Assembly (NCBI GenBank): GCA_040954595.2
Contig: CM082582.2
Location: 248,001 to 312,000, forward strand
Length of the DNA stretch: 64,000 bases
Reading direction: 5' to 3'
Source of the DNA: Balanoglossus misakiensis
Taxonomy: Eukaryota; Hemichordata
Shown here: piece after piece, positions 48,279-61,217 of the stretch
How positions within the stretch are numbered: position 1 is the first letter of the stretch
Layout of the letters: each line of letters begins with the position of its first letter
The notes under the pieces: model-generated
Told to the model about the DNA's origin: nothing
What the model saw: the letters and a program-made list of their open reading frames with translations, nothing else
Database searches by the model: none
Position numbers and translations under genes: made by a program

Positions 48279-51200
48279 CTATTTTATACCCACCAAAACA
48301 TCAAAAGGGGACAGCTCAATGGCAATATTACACTTTGTCTGTAATTGCAACTCTACATCCTTCCAAAAAGACAAAATACAGTCGCATTCGAAAAATAAAT
48401 GTATAAGGATTTCCTCATAATTTTCACAGAAGGTGCATTTCACAGAATCGCATTTTCCCCCTTATCTTTAAAAATGTATTTGTAGTACAGATTCTACTAG
48501 CAATTCTGAATTGAAAATTACGCAAAGTAGAATCCTTTGTTACAATAAATGGTAAAGCATAGTGTAATTGCGAATCAAAATTCCCGAAGAGGTCTTTCCA
48601 TTTTTGCGTACATCACATCGGTTTAAGATTATTCTTCAAAAATAACTTATTATAAGTAAAATAGAGTAGGTTTTTTTCAGGATCTATTTGTGTAATACAT
48701 GTTTGGGTGGTCATTATTTACAGAGCCTTGTTGCTGAATCATTCTGAACCGTGATCTTGGAAAAGCGTTGATTAAACCCATATGAAGTTTGGTGAAAAAT
48801 TATGTCTGTTACTAAAATCTTGGAAAGATAAAATGGAACCGGAAAAATCTAATAAATCCGAAATATACATTACAACATTATCATACCAGTTTTTATAAAA
48901 TATGGTAGCGTTGTTAACTTTCAGCTCTGGTTGAACCATATACACTTTTTTATGTTATTAATAGGGTCGGGGGGGGGGGGGGTAAAGTTTTTGACCAACA
49001 TAGTAGTACTGAGTACCAGAAGCTATGACGTGAAAATCTGTTTCTGGCAAACTCCACGACCTGAGCGGGGGTGAAGTGGGTAAGATAGCAGGGGATATAC
49101 CCACAGTTTAAACATTTCTATCCACTGAGAATATTGATTGGACATTAATCTGTTAATCCACGAAGCATGCACTGCTTGAACGAATGAGGGAAGATGGGTC
49201 ATTCGCAAACCCCACTCATCACAATTACAACATAATCTTAATCTATTGACTTTATCAGGTTTTGAATTCCGATAAAACTCTAATAAGTGTACATATTTGA
49301 TTATCTGACATGGGAGGTAAGGATGAGAAAATATGAATAAACTTTGACAAAGCAAGTGTTTTAGCTATTGTAATCTTGCCAAACAAGGTCACAGGTCGCC
49401 ATGACCACTTAGTAAGCAGTGTGGACACTTCCCTTACTTTTGGTGTAAAATTTAACATATCGAGCCCAACAAGATCAACGTTCAGGTTAATACCAAGAAC
49501 TGTTAACGGTTCATCAACCCATAATAAGTTCTTGTTTGGCAACAAAATATCATGTGAATGGCATTTAGCGCCAAACCAAACCAATTTAGTTTTTTGGTAG
49601 TTAATTCGCAAACCCGACAGAAAAGTAAAGAAACCCAAGGTAGCAAACAGATTTTTCAGAGAACTTTCAGAACCATCTAAATATACAAAAATATCATCTG
49701 CGTATTGCCCCAGTAATTTTTTTTTATCTCTAAGTGTAATTCCTTCTATATTACTATGGGCTCTGATTTCATGCGCAAGTTTTTCAACACAGGTGATAAA
49801 CAGGTACGGTGATAGAGGATCACCTTGTCTAACACCTCTCTCGAGGGGAAAAAATCAGGAAAGTTTCCGTTATTTATAACACAACTAGTGGTGTTTTTAT
49901 AAAACACTTTGACCCATTTTCTGAAAGAGGGATAAAAATTAAACTTTCTCAATGCTTTATCGATAAATTCCCAAGAAAGCGTGTCAAACGCCATTTCAAA
50001 GTCTAGAAGTACAAGAAAACCTTGTCTATCTTTGAAGTTAACGATACATCATCAATCAAACGTGTATTTTCACCAATATACCTTCCTTTCCTCAAAAAAC
50101 CTTTCTAGTCAGGGTGAATAATTTTTGGCAAGAACCGTTTCATACGGTTTGCTATAACACCAGATGCAATCTTATCATCCGTGTTTAGCAATGTAATACG
50201 GCGCCAATTTTCCATGTGAAATCTATTCTTGTTGGGTTTCGGGATACAAGTAACAATTCCCCGCTTTTGAGAAATAGACATTTCGCCTGAGGAGTAGGCG
50301 GAATTAATTGCACGGGCTATATAAACACCAATGTCGGGCCAAAAAAATTTCGGCAGAAAAACCGTCTGTTCCTGGTGACTTATTATTTGCTATTGACTTC
50401 AACACTACTCCACATTCATGCTTAGACAGGGCCCCTTCCAAAGAATCCCGTTCCTCAGTACTCAAAGTAGGCAAAGTATTTCCATGCTGCATAAAATTAT
50501 CTAACTGATCAATATTGCAAGCAACGTTTTTGGTAGCCGCATATAGATTCCGGTAAAACTTAGATTGTTCACGAAGGATGTCTTCGTCCTCAGTTATTGT
50601 GGAGCCAACACTCAGGCACAGCTGACCGATGGCTTTATTGGTGAAATGTCTCTTTTCCATAGAGCAAAAATACTTAGTAGGTTTTTCCCCTTCTGTAGAC
50701 CACCTGGCCCGAGCACGTACGCGACTTCCTTCTACTTTTTTGACAGTATGCTATCAACTGTTCTTTTTTCATGCAGTTCATCTAACATGTCAGGCGTTTA
50801 TAGATCATTCACACGAGTTTCTAGTAAAATATTCTCCGTTTCAAGCTGTTTCTCGGCCCTAATAAATTCCTAGTGGCATACGAAATCGTAACTCCACGAA
50901 TTTTTATTTTCAACGTATCCAAGAAAAGTTGATCCGAAATGGTAAAAGTGGGACCAGCTTGAGAGCTTCCCTCCTGTCTGTACTCATCCTTAGTATCCCG
51001 AATTGTGTTTTAACAATGTCCACATAATCGTTGTCATCCGAGAGAGACGTATTGCAGAGTGGTCACTCCGGTAACCGACACAAATATTTGCAGTTGCGGT
51101 CATATTAGCGAATTCAGGCGTAATAAGAAAATAATCCAGTCTTTTGCGCCTAAACTACGTAAATGTACGCGAGGACTCGTTTATCATCCGCCAAATATCT

Positions 51201-51371
51201 ATCAAATTATACTCATCACAGAGAAGATCAATTTGTTGCCTTGCATCCGAGTGAGAGTCTGTAGTGCGGCCAGCTGTGTCAGCATCAAAACCCTCACTAC
51301 ATTCCAGTCCCCAACTGCAATAACTGAATTATTACCAAACATATTGATCTGCCATTTCAAATCAATATAGA
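48279..51371 (-). pseudogene. L1/Tx1-like ORF2 pseudogene: endonuclease C-terminal part, reverse transcriptase, CCHC-like knuckle
   Basis: In order on the minus strand. Endonuclease remnants: GDWN (51301-51312), RLDYFLI and SDHSAI (51050-51067), which are the catalytic/structural motifs of APE-type endonucleases. Reverse transcriptase: EKRHFTNKAIGQL, NNKSPGTDGFSAE, AFDTLSWEFIDKAL, RGVRQGDPLSPYLF (split by a frameshift near 49850), YADD (49693-49704) and INYQKTKLVWFG. C-terminal region: DEWGLRMTHLPSF, ASWINRLM, and a Cys/His cluster of the form CTFC...HLFFEC at about 48360-48450. Stop at 48279-48281. The NNKSPGTDGF and RGVRQGDPLSP forms are typical of the L1/Tx1 group, not L2/CR1. Many frameshifts and stops break it, and most are shared with copy 2, so they predate the duplication. 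Confidence 0.93.
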
Positions 51372-51374
51372 ATC

Positions 51375-52507
51375 TAGTACCACCTACCCCAAGACCATGC
51401 GTAATCCCATAGGATACACACATTTCAAAGTTGTCTCTAAAGAAGTGTTTTATTGTTAAATAACTAATGTTAACATTTCCTTTCTTGTTTAGTATATATA
51501 GAAGTCAATAATCCAAACCCCAAAAAGCTGTCAAAAATTTGCTTCACAAAAACAAAATCACAATCATTGCGTTGTCTTTGGGGATGAATATTTTCAAAAT
51601 TGCCGAAGAAAATAATTTAAAAATCATATAATTAAATAATCAAAAATTAATTTTACTCCTATTTGCACTTCCCGTAAAGAGCAGTGTCTAAGCTTTCTAA
51701 AAATATAAGGTTTATGTACTTTGAAGCTAGCTTTATTGTTGTAGGAGAGGATATAGTACCCCCTACCCGAAGACCATGCGTAATCCCATAGGATACATGC
51801 ATTTCAAAGTTGTCTCTAAAGAAGTATTGTATTGTTATATAACTAATGTTAACATTTGTTTTCTTGTTTAATAAATAGAAGTCAATAATCCAAACCCCCA
51901 AAGATGTCAATAATTTGCTTCACAAAAAAAAAATCACAATTGTTGCGTTGTCTTTGGGGTGAATATTTTCAAAATTGCCGAAAAAATTAATTTAAAAATC
52001 TTATAATTAAATATTCATAATTTTTTTTATAATTAAGTTTGTGCTTCCCGTAAAGAGCAGTGTCTAAGCTTTCTAAAAATATAAGGTTTATGTAATTGTT
52101 TGCTAGTTTTATTTTTTTTAGGAGAGGATATAGTACCCCCCTACCCCAAGACCATGCGTAATCCCATAGGATACATGCATTTCAAAGTTGTCTCTAAAGA
52201 AGTATTGTATTGTTAAATAACTAATGTTAACATTTGTTTTCTTGTTTAATATATAGAATTAAATAATCCAAACCTAAAACGTTGTCAAAAATTTGCTTCA
52301 CAAAAAGAAAATCACAATTGTAACATTGTCTTTTGAGTGAAAACTTTCAAAATTGCCGAAAAAATTAATTTAAAAATCATCTAATTAAATATTCATAAAT
52401 ATTGTTTAATAAAGTTTGTGCTTCCCGTAAAGAGCAGTATCTAAGCTTTCTAAAAATATGAGGTTTATGTAATTTCATGGTAGTTTTATTTTTTTAGGAG
52501 AGAATAT
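51375..52507 (-). repeat. Three ~378-bp tandem monomers at the 5' side of LINE copy 1
   Basis: Monomers 51375-51754, 51755-52131 and 52132-52507 each start AGTACC.CCTACC.CAAGACC and contain CATGCGTAATCCCATAGGAT, AACTAATGTTAACATTT and CTTCCCGTAAAGAGCAGT. A fourth AGTACCCCCTACCCCAACC start at 52508 leads into non-monomer sequence. The repeats lie directly before the truncated endonuclease, the position taken by promoter monomers in some mammalian L1 elements. Confidence 0.93.
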
Positions 52508-52709
52508 AGTACCCCCTACCCCAACCCATTTTTCGCCATTTTGAGCGGCACATACCATTCAAAAACCACCCCGGAGGGGTAGTGCAACCCAAATATTCAA
52601 TGTTAACATCTTTTTTCTTGTTCAGCACGTTCTAAAGAACAAAAAAATACCCAAGTGGTAGGTTTATGGGGGGGGGGGTGCACGGTGGACCCGTCGAGCC
52701 CACGGACTA

Positions 52710-54263
52710 AGAGATATTGACGGAATTCAAGAAAAAATAACCATTTTGGCCATATTTTGACAAAAATGGTAAATTTTTAAAAAAATCATAAAAAATTAAC
52801 TCTTTTCATCATTTTCGGAAATATTATGGAGCATGAAGTGTCGTTCTCTTGAAAAAAGTGCTGCAAATTCCAGAAAAGGCGGTATAATTTGAATCACCCA
52901 AGACAAAATTACCATTTTCGACTTTTTTTCGAAAAATTGTCTTTTTTACAAAATAAATAAGAATAAATTCTTTTCTTAGTTTCAAACGGGTGGAGATACT
53001 TTCCACACGGGTTTTCTAACATTGAATTCCCGTTCATCAACTCAGATTTCCTACAGCATAAGTCGGCTAAAACCCTGACACTCTAGAGCAGAAACAGTTG
53101 CACACTGGTAACGTTGAACAAGTCGATTTTTCTACGGCCTGGCTCGGCTAAATCTCCGTCACAATATGACAGACACTAGCGTACGTTAGCAACGGTGATG
53201 AAGTCAGATTTTCTACGGCATGGCTTGGATAAAGCACCAGCACTCTAGAGCAGAAACACGCGTACAGAGACCACGTTGATCAAGTCTGATCTCCTACGGC
53301 TTGGCTCGACTAAAACCCCGGCACACTATGACAGACACTAGCGTTCGTTAGCAACGTTGATCAAGTCAGATTTCCTACGGCATGGCTTGGCTAAAGCCCT
53401 GGCACTCTAGAGCAGAAACACGCCTACAGAGACCACGTTGATCTACTCACATTTCCTTCGGCCTGGCACGGCTGATGCCCCGGCACTATATATAGGACAG
53501 AGACTGGCGTAAGTTAACAACGGTAATCACGTCGGGTTTCCTACGGCCTGGCTCAGCTGAAGCCCCGGCACTCTAGAGCAGAAACACGCGTACAGAGACC
53601 ACGTTGATCAAGTCTGATCTCCTACGGCTTGGCTCGACTAAAACCCCGGCACACTATGACAGACACTAGCGTTCGTTAGCAACGTTGATCAAGTCAGATT
53701 TCCTACGGCTTGGCTTGGCTAAAACCCTGGCACTCTAGAGCAGAAACACGCGTACAGAGACCACGTTAATCTACTCACATTTCCTTCGGCCTGGCACGGC
53801 TGATGCCCCGGCACTATATATAGGACACAGACTGGCGTAAGTTAACAACGGTAATCACGTCGGGTTTCCTACGGCCTGGCTCAGCTGAAGCCCCGGCACT
53901 CTAGAGCAGAAACAGGTGTACATTGACCACGTTGATCAAGTCAGATTTCCTACGGCCTGGCTCGACTAAAACCCCGGCACACCATGACAGACACTAGCGT
54001 TCGTTAGCAACGGTGATCAAGTCGGATTTCCTTCGGCCTGGCTAGGCAAAAGACCCGACACTCTAGTACAAAGACGTTGGCTAAGTCGGGCAAACCGAAG
54101 AGGGAAAGTCACAGCGGGTCAACACTCGACATTTGTTCGGGTAGGACTGCATTATTGCCTGTCAATTTATTGAGAAAGCCCGAATTTAACAGGGGCGTTT
54201 CAAACACCGACGTTAGTTGGGGGCACGGCCTGCAGTACTGCCGGGTAAGCTGACATCGGCGGA
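52710..54263. repeat. Satellite unit 8, right part
   Basis: Starts with the right copy of the 44-bp duplication (52710-52753). Its 81-bp block is rearranged: an extra set of subrepeats (53571-53740) repeats the order at 53240-53400, and two subrepeats are missing after 53945 relative to the homologous stretch near 62450. Confidence 0.9.
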
Positions 54264-56326
54264 CCGCATATAATGTAAGGGGGGGGGGGGGGAAACAGAA
54301 CGGCTCAATACTACATTTATTAGATATCAGCTAATTTTGGACAATCATCTAAAATCTAAATCATTTTTTCATATTTGGATATCTGATGATGTATGAAATT
54401 TCCATTATATGTAAAAATGGTGCTGATTATAAAAAATACACTCTGAATGAGCTGATTTAATACAAAATTGCGTTTTATTCGTTTTTGCACCAAAAAGGTC
54501 ATTTTTAGGCAAAACATTCTTTATTTTTTTAATTCGGTGACCTGATCATATATAAACAATTGCTTGTATGTTAAAAGTTTTTATGACTTTTAAAAGCAGG
54601 GACACTAGCGGCATTCAACACGAAAATAACAATTTTAGCCACAATTTGGTCAAAATGGTAAATTTTTGAAAATTACAAAAAATACCTGTTTTCTACATTT
54701 TCGGAAATCTGATGGAGTATACAATGCTCTTCGTATGTATATATCGATACAAATTCCATAAAAGACCGTCTAATTTGGCTCACTGCAGACAAAATTGCGT
54801 TTTACCAAAGTTTCCTTGAAAATGTCATTTTTAGAAAAATAAATAAAAAAACCTTTGTTCTTCGAATTTGGTGCCCTGATCATATATGACATGTTGATTG
54901 TATGTTAAAACTTTCGACCACTCCAAAAATGCAGAGATATTGACGGAATTCAAGAAAAAATAGCCATTTTGGCCATATTTTGACTAAATGGTAAATTTTC
55001 AAAAAAATCATAAAAAATAAACTCTTTTCTTCATTTTCGGAAAAATTATGGAGCATGAAGTGTCGTTCTCTTGTAAAAAGTGCTGCAAATTCAAGAAAAG
55101 GCGGTATAATTTAAATCACCCAAGACAAAATTACCATTTTCGACTTTTTTTCGAAAAATTGTCTTTTTTACAAAATAAATAAGAATAAATTCTTTTCTTA
55201 GTTTCAAACGGGTAGAGATACTTTCCACACGGGTTTTCTAACATTGAATTCCCGTTCATCAACTCAGATTTCTTACAGCATAAGTCGGCTAAAACCCTGA
55301 CACTCTAGAGCAGAAACAGTTGCAGTTGCACACTGGTAACGTTGAACAAGTCGATTTTTCTACGGCCTGGCTCGGCTAAATCTCCGTCACAATATGACAG
55401 ACACTAGCGTACGTTAGCAACGGTGATGAAGTCAGATTTTCTACGGCATGGCTTGGATAAAGCCCCGGCACTCTAAAGCAGAAACACGCGTACAGAGAGC
55501 ACGTTGATCAAGTCTGATCTCCTACGGCTTGGCTCGACTAAAACCCCGGCACACTATGACAGACACTAGCGTTAGTAAGCAACGTTGATCAAGTCAGATT
55601 TCCTACGGCATGGCTTGGCTAAAGCCCTGGCACTATAGAGCAGAAACACGCGTACAGAGACCACGTTGATCTACTCACATTTCCTTCGGCCTGGCACGGC
55701 TGATGCCCCGGCACTATATATAGGACACAGACTGGCGTAAGTTAACAACGGTAATCACGTCGGGTTTCCTACGGCCTGGCTCAGCTGAAGCCCCGGCACT
55801 CTAGAGCAGAAACAGGCATACATTGACCACGTTGATCAAGTCAGATTTCCTACGGCGTGACTCGGCTGGTGCACCGGCTCTATATGACACAGACTGGCGT
55901 AAGTTATCAACAGTGATTACGTCGGATTTCCTACGGCCTGGTTTAGCTGAAGCCCCGGCACTTTAGAGCGGAAATACGCGTACATTGACCACGATGATCA
56001 AGTCAGATCTCCTACGGCCTGGCTCGACTAAAACCCCGGCACACCATGACAGACACTAGCTTTCGTTAGCAACGGTGATCAAGTCGGATTTCCTTCGGCC
56101 TGGCTCTGCAAAAGACCCGACACTCTAGTACAAAGACGTTGGCTTAGTCGGGCAAACCGAAGAGGGAAAGTCACAGCGGGTCAACACTCGACATTTGTTC
56201 GGGTAGGACTGCATTATTGCCTGTCAATTTATAGAGAAAGCTCGAATTTAACCAGGGCGTTTCAAACACCGACGTTAGTTGGGGGCACGGCCTGCAGTAC
56301 TGCCGGGTAAGCTGACATCGGCGTAC
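54264..56326. repeat. Satellite unit 9 (2063 bp)
   Basis: Carries the unit 1-like GAATGAGCTGATTTAATAC and ATTAGATATCAGC. It has a private 6-base direct duplication (GTTGCAGTTGCAC near 55319) and TTCTTACAGCATAAG near 55271. Confidence 0.92.
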
Positions 56327-57000
56327 CGCATATAATGTAGGGGGGGGGGGGGAACAGAACGGTTTAATACTACATTTATCTGTTATCAGCTAATTTTGGA
56401 CAATCATCTAAAATCTAAATCATTTTTTCATATTTGGATATCTGATGATGTATGAAATTTCCATTATATGTAAAAATGGTGCTGATTATAAAAAATGCAC
56501 TCTAATTTAATACAAAATTGCGTTTTATTCGTTTTTGCACCAAAAAGGTCATTTTTAGGCAAAGCATTCTTTATTTTTTTAATTCGGTGACCTGATCATA
56601 TATAAACAATTGCTTGTATGTTTAAAGTTTTTATGACTTTTAAAAGCAGTGACACTGGCGGCATTCAACACGAAAATAACAATTTTAGCCACAATTTGGT
56701 CAAAATGGTAAATACCTGTTTTCTACATTTTCGGAAATCTGATGGAGTATAGAATGCTCTTCGTATGTATATATCGATACAAATTCCACAAAAGACCGTC
56801 TAATTTGGCTCACTGCAGACAAAATTGCGTTTTACCAAATTTTCCTTGAAAATGTCATTTTTAGAAGAAAAAAATAAAAAAACCTTTGTTCTTCGAATTT
56901 GGTGCCCTGATCATATATGACATGTTGATTGTATGTTAAAACTTTCGACCACTCCAAAAATGCAGCGATATTGACGGAATTCAAGAAAAAATAGCCATTT
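56327..57000. repeat. Satellite unit 10, left part, up to LINE copy 2
   Basis: Type B unit (CTGTTATCAGC, 11-base deletion). It lacks the ATTTTTGAAAATTACAAAA segment of the second subrepeat (near 56711). Ends at ATAGCCATTTTGG where LINE copy 2 starts. The left target-duplication copy is shortened compared with copy 1. Confidence 0.9.
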
Positions 57001-57161
57001 TGGTAAGTATCAATTTTTTGTATATTATTGAGGTAAGATAAAAATGTGCGAAGGTTTGGCAATACTGGCTTAAATTTATATTTAAAGATAAAATTCTTTG
57101 AAAGTAATATAAAGTAATTCAGGGCTAACCACTCATCGTTTGTGTGGTTACTTTGAAAATT

Positions 57162-60100
57162 CTATTTTATACCCACCAAAACATCAAAAGGGGACAGCTC
57201 AATGGCAATATTACACTTTGTCTGTAATTGCAACTCTACATCCTTCCAAAAAGACAAAATACAGTCGCATTCGAAAAATAAATGTATAAGGATTTCCTCA
57301 TAATTTTCACAGAAGGTGCATTTCACAGAATCGCATTTTCCCCCTTATCTTTAAAAATGTATTTGTAGTACAGATTCTACTAGCAATTCTGAATTGAAAA
57401 TTACGCAAAGTAGAATCCTTTGTTACAATAAATGGTAAAGCATAGTGTAATTGCGAATCAAAATTCCCGAAGAGGTCTTTCCATTTTTGCGTACATCACA
57501 TCGGTTTAAGATTATTCTTCAAAAATAACTTATTATAAGTAAAATAGAGTAGGTTTTTTTCAGGATCTATTTGTGTAATACATGTTTGGGTGGTCATTAT
57601 TTACAGAGCCTTGTTGCTGAATCTTTCTGAACCGTGATCTTGGAAAAGCGTTGATTAAACCCATATGAAGTTTGGTGAAAAATTGTGTCTGTTACTAAAA
57701 TCTTGGAAAGATAAAATGGAACCGGAAAAATCTAATAAATCCGAAATATACATTACAACATTATCATACCAGTTTTTATAAAATATGGTAGCGTTGTTAA
57801 CTTTCATCTCTGGTTGAACTATATACACTTTTTTATGTTATTAATAGGGTCGGGGGGGGGGGTAAAGTTTTTGACCAACATAGTAGTACTGAGTACCAGA
57901 AGCTATGACGTGAAAATCTGTTTCTGGCAAACTCCACGACCTGAGCGGGGGTGAAGTGGGTAAGATAGCAGGGGATATACCCACAGTTTAAACATTTCTA
58001 TCCACTGAGAATATTGATTGGACATTAATCTGTTAATCCACGAAGCATGCACTGCTTGAACGAATGAGGGAAGATGGGTCATTCGCAAACCCCACTCATC
58101 ACAATTACAACATAATCTTAATCTATTGACTTTATCAGGTTTTGAATTCCGATAAAACTCTAATAAGTGTACATATTTGATGATCTGACATGGGAGGTAA
58201 GGATGAGAAAATATGAATAAACTTTGACAAAGCAAGTGTTTTAGCTATTGTAATCTTGCCAAACAAGGTCACAGGTCGCCATGACCACTTAGTAAGCAGT
58301 GTGGACACTTCCCTTACTTTTGGTGTAAAATTTAACATATCGAGCCCAACAAGATCAACGTTCAGGTTAATACCAAGAACTGTTAACGGTTCATCAACCC
58401 ATAATAAGTTCTTGTTTGGCAACAAAATATCATGTGAATGGCATTTAGCGCCAAACCAAACCAATTTAGTTTTTTGGTAGTTAATTCGCAAACCCGACAG
58501 AAAAGTAAAGAAACCCAAGGTAGCAAACAGATTTTTCAGAGAACTTTCAGAACCATCTAAATATACAAAAATATCATCTGCGTATTGCCCCAGTAATTTT
58601 TTTTTATCTCTAAGTGTAATTCCTTCTATATTACTATGGGCTCTGATTTCATGCGCAAGTTTTTCAACACAGGTGATAAACAGGTACGGTGATAGAGGAT
58701 CCCCTTGTCTAACACCTCTCTCGAGGGGAAAAAATCAGGAAAGTTTCCGTTATTTATAACACAACTAGTGGTGTTTTTATAAAACACTTTGACCCATTTT
58801 CTGAAAGAGGGATAAAAATTAAACTTTCTCAATGCTTTATCGATAAATTCCCAAGAAAGCGTGTCAAACGCCATTTCAAAGTCTAGAAGTACAAGAAAAC
58901 CTTGTCTATCTTTGAAGTTAACGATACATCATCAATCAAACGTGTATTTTCACCAATATACCTTCCTTTCCTCAGAAAACCTTTCTAGTCAGGGTGAATA
59001 ATTTTTGGCAAGAACCGTTTCATACGGTTTGCTATAACACCAGATGCAATCTTATCATCCGTGTTTAGCAATGTAATACGGCGCCAATTTTTCATGTGAA
59101 ATCTATTCTTGTTGGGTTTCGGGATACAAGTAACAATTCCCCGCTTTTGAGAAATAGACATTTCGCCTGAGGAGTAGGCGGAATTAATTGCACGGGCTAT
59201 ATAAACACCAATGTCGGGCCAAAAAAATTTCGGCAGAAAAACCGTCTGTTCCTGGTGACTTATTATTTGCTATTGACTTCAACACTACTCCACATTCATG
59301 CTTAGACAGGGCCCCTTCCAAAGAATCCCGTTCCTCAGTACTCAAAGTAGGCAAAGTATTTCCATGCTGCATAAAATTATCTAACTGATCAATATTGCAA
59401 GCAACGTTTTTGGTAGCCGCATATAGATTCCGGTAAAACTTAGATTGTTCACGAAGGATGTCTTCGTCCTCAGTTATTGTGGAGCCAACACTCAGGCACA
59501 GCTGACCGATGGCTTTATTGGTGAAATGTCTCTTTTCCATAGAGCAAAAATACTTAGTAGGTTTTTCCCCTTCTGTAGACCACCTGGCCCGAGCACGTAC
59601 GCGACTTCCTTCTACTTTTTTGACAGTATGCTATCAACTGTTCTTTTTTCATGCAGTTCATCTAACATGTCAGGCGTTTATAGATCATTCACACGAGTTT
59701 CTAGTAAAATATTCTCCGTTTCAAGCTGTTTCTCGGCCCTAATAAATTCCTAGTTGCATACGAAATCGTAACTCCACGAATTTTTATTTTCAACGTATCC
59801 AAGAAAAGTTGATCCGAAATGGTAAAAGTGGGACCAGCTTGAGAGCTTCCCTCCTGTCTGTACTCATCCTTAGTATCCCGAATTGTGTTTTTAACAATGT
59901 CCACATAATCGTTGTCATCCGAGAGAGACGTATTGCAGAGTGGTCACTCCGGTAACCGACACAAATATTTGCAGTTGCGGTCATATTAGCGAATTCAGGC
60001 GTAATAAGAAAATAATCCAGTCTTTTGCGCCTAACCTACGTAAATGTACGCGAGGACTCGTTTATCACCCGCCAAATATCTATCAAATTATACTCATCAC

Positions 60101-60252
60101 AGAGAAGATCAATTTGTTGCCTTGCATCCGAGTGAGAGTCTGTAGTGCGGCCAGCTGTGTCAGCATCAAAACCCTCACTACATTCCAGTCCCCAACTGCA
60201 ATAACTGAATTATTACCAAACATATTGATCTGCCATTTCAAATCAATATAGA
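57162..60252 (-). pseudogene. L1/Tx1-like ORF2 pseudogene, copy 2
   Basis: Same domain order as copy 1: GDWN at about 60182-60193, SDHSAI near 59931-59948, YADD at 58573-58584 and the Cys/His knuckle near 57240-57335, with the stop at 57162-57164. It differs from copy 1 by scattered substitutions and a T-run length change near 59890, where copy 2 keeps a longer open segment (DIVKNTIRDTKDEYRQ, LFLDTLKIKIRGV) that copy 1 breaks. Shared frameshifts, such as the one in the RGVRQGDP region, show inactivation before duplication. Confidence 0.92.
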
Positions 60253-60256
60253 ATCT

Positions 60257-61010
60257 AGTACCACCTACCCCAAGACCATGCGTAATCCCATAGGATACAC
60301 ACATTTCAAAGTTGTCTCTAAAGAAGTGTTTTATTGTTAAATAACTAATGTTAACATTTCCTTTCTTGTTTAGTATATATAGAAGTCAATAATCCAAACC
60401 CCAAAAAGCTGTCAAAAATTTGCTTCACAAAAACAAAATCACAATCATTGCGTTGTCTTTGGGGATGAATATTTTCAAAATTGCCGAAGAAAATAATTTA
60501 AAAATCATATAATTAAATAATCAAAAATTAATTTTACTCCTATTTGCACTTCCCGTAAAGAGCAGTGTCTAAGCTTTCTAAAAATATAAGGTTTATGTAC
60601 TTTGAAGCTAGCTTTATTGTTGTAGGAGAGGATATAGTACCCCCTACCCGAAGACCATGCGTAATCCCATAGGATACATGCATTTCAAAGTTGTCTCTAA
60701 AGAAGTATTGTATTGTTATATAACTAATGTTAACATTTGTTTTCTTGTTTAATAAATAGAAGTCAATAATCCAAACCTAAAACGTTGTCAAAAATTTGCT
60801 TCACAAAAAGAAAATCACAATTGTAACATTGTCTTTTGAGTGAAAATTTTCAAAATTGCCGAAAAAATTAATTTAAAAATCATCTAATTAAATATTCATA
60901 AATATTGTTTAATAAAGTTTGTGCTTCCCGTAAAGAGCAGTATCTAAGCTTTCTAAAAATATGAGGTTTATGTAATTTCATGGTAGTTTTATGTTTTTAG
61001 GAGAGAATAT
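60257..61010 (-). repeat. Two ~377-bp tandem monomers at the 5' side of LINE copy 2
   Basis: Monomers 60257-60635 and 60636-61010. The second begins like monomer 2 of copy 1 (CTACCCGAAGACC) and switches at about 60770 to monomer 3-specific sequence (AACCTAAAACGTTGTC), so it is a fusion of the two with exactly one monomer length removed. Confidence 0.93.
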
Positions 61011-61217
61011 AGTACCCCCTACCCCAACCAATTTTTCGCCATTTTGAGCGGCACATACCATTCAAAAACCACCCCGGAGGGGTAGTGCAACCCAAATATT
61101 CAATGTTAACATCTTTTTTCTTGTTCAGCACGTTCTAAAGAACAAAAAAATACCCAAGTGGTAGGTTTATGGGGGGGGGGGGGGGGTGCACGGTGGACCC
61201 GTCGAGCCCACGGACTA

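Larger units (their letters stand above)
48116..52709 (-). mobile_element. L1/Tx1-like LINE insertion, copy 1 (4.6 kb, minus strand)
   Basis: Inserted in satellite unit 8 with a 44-bp target duplication (48072-48115 and 52710-52753). Reading on the minus strand from right to left: a ~200-bp 5' segment with a G-run on the + strand (about 52664-52677) and GTGGACCCGTCGAGCCCACG; three ~378-bp monomers (51375-52507); an ORF2 pseudogene lacking the N-terminal part of the endonuclease (51371 to 48279); and ~160 bp of 3' UTR. No poly-A tail is evident at the 3' end (48116). There is no ORF1. The element is flanked and duplicated as described for copy 2. Confidence 0.9.
57001..61217 (-). mobile_element. 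L1/Tx1-like LINE insertion, copy 2 (4.2 kb, minus strand)
   Basis: Paralogue of copy 1 at a constant offset of 8880-8883 bp, not a separate insertion: both have the same 5' and 3' breakpoints in the satellite. At the left end 9 bases (GCCATCTTG) were lost between two TTGG repeats. The + strand G-run near 57853 is shorter. The right target-duplication copy starts at 61218. It carries two monomers, not three. Identity outside these sites is very high by eye. Confidence 0.92.

Noticed and set aside
33777-57062. Recurring 60-79-codon minus-strand frames in each satellite unit (for example 41783-41998, 43824-44039, 52824-53006)
   Set aside because: Recur because the satellite is homogeneous; no domain, and small indels in A-runs change their length between units.
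49376-60251. Plus-strand frames of 66-103 codons within the LINE copies (for example 50565-50873, 59445-59753, 59940-60251)
   Set aside because: Antisense shadows of the ORF2 pseudogenes on the minus strand.
57001-61217. Second independent LINE insertion
   Set aside because: Same breakpoints and shared frameshifts as copy 1 show segmental duplication of one insertion.
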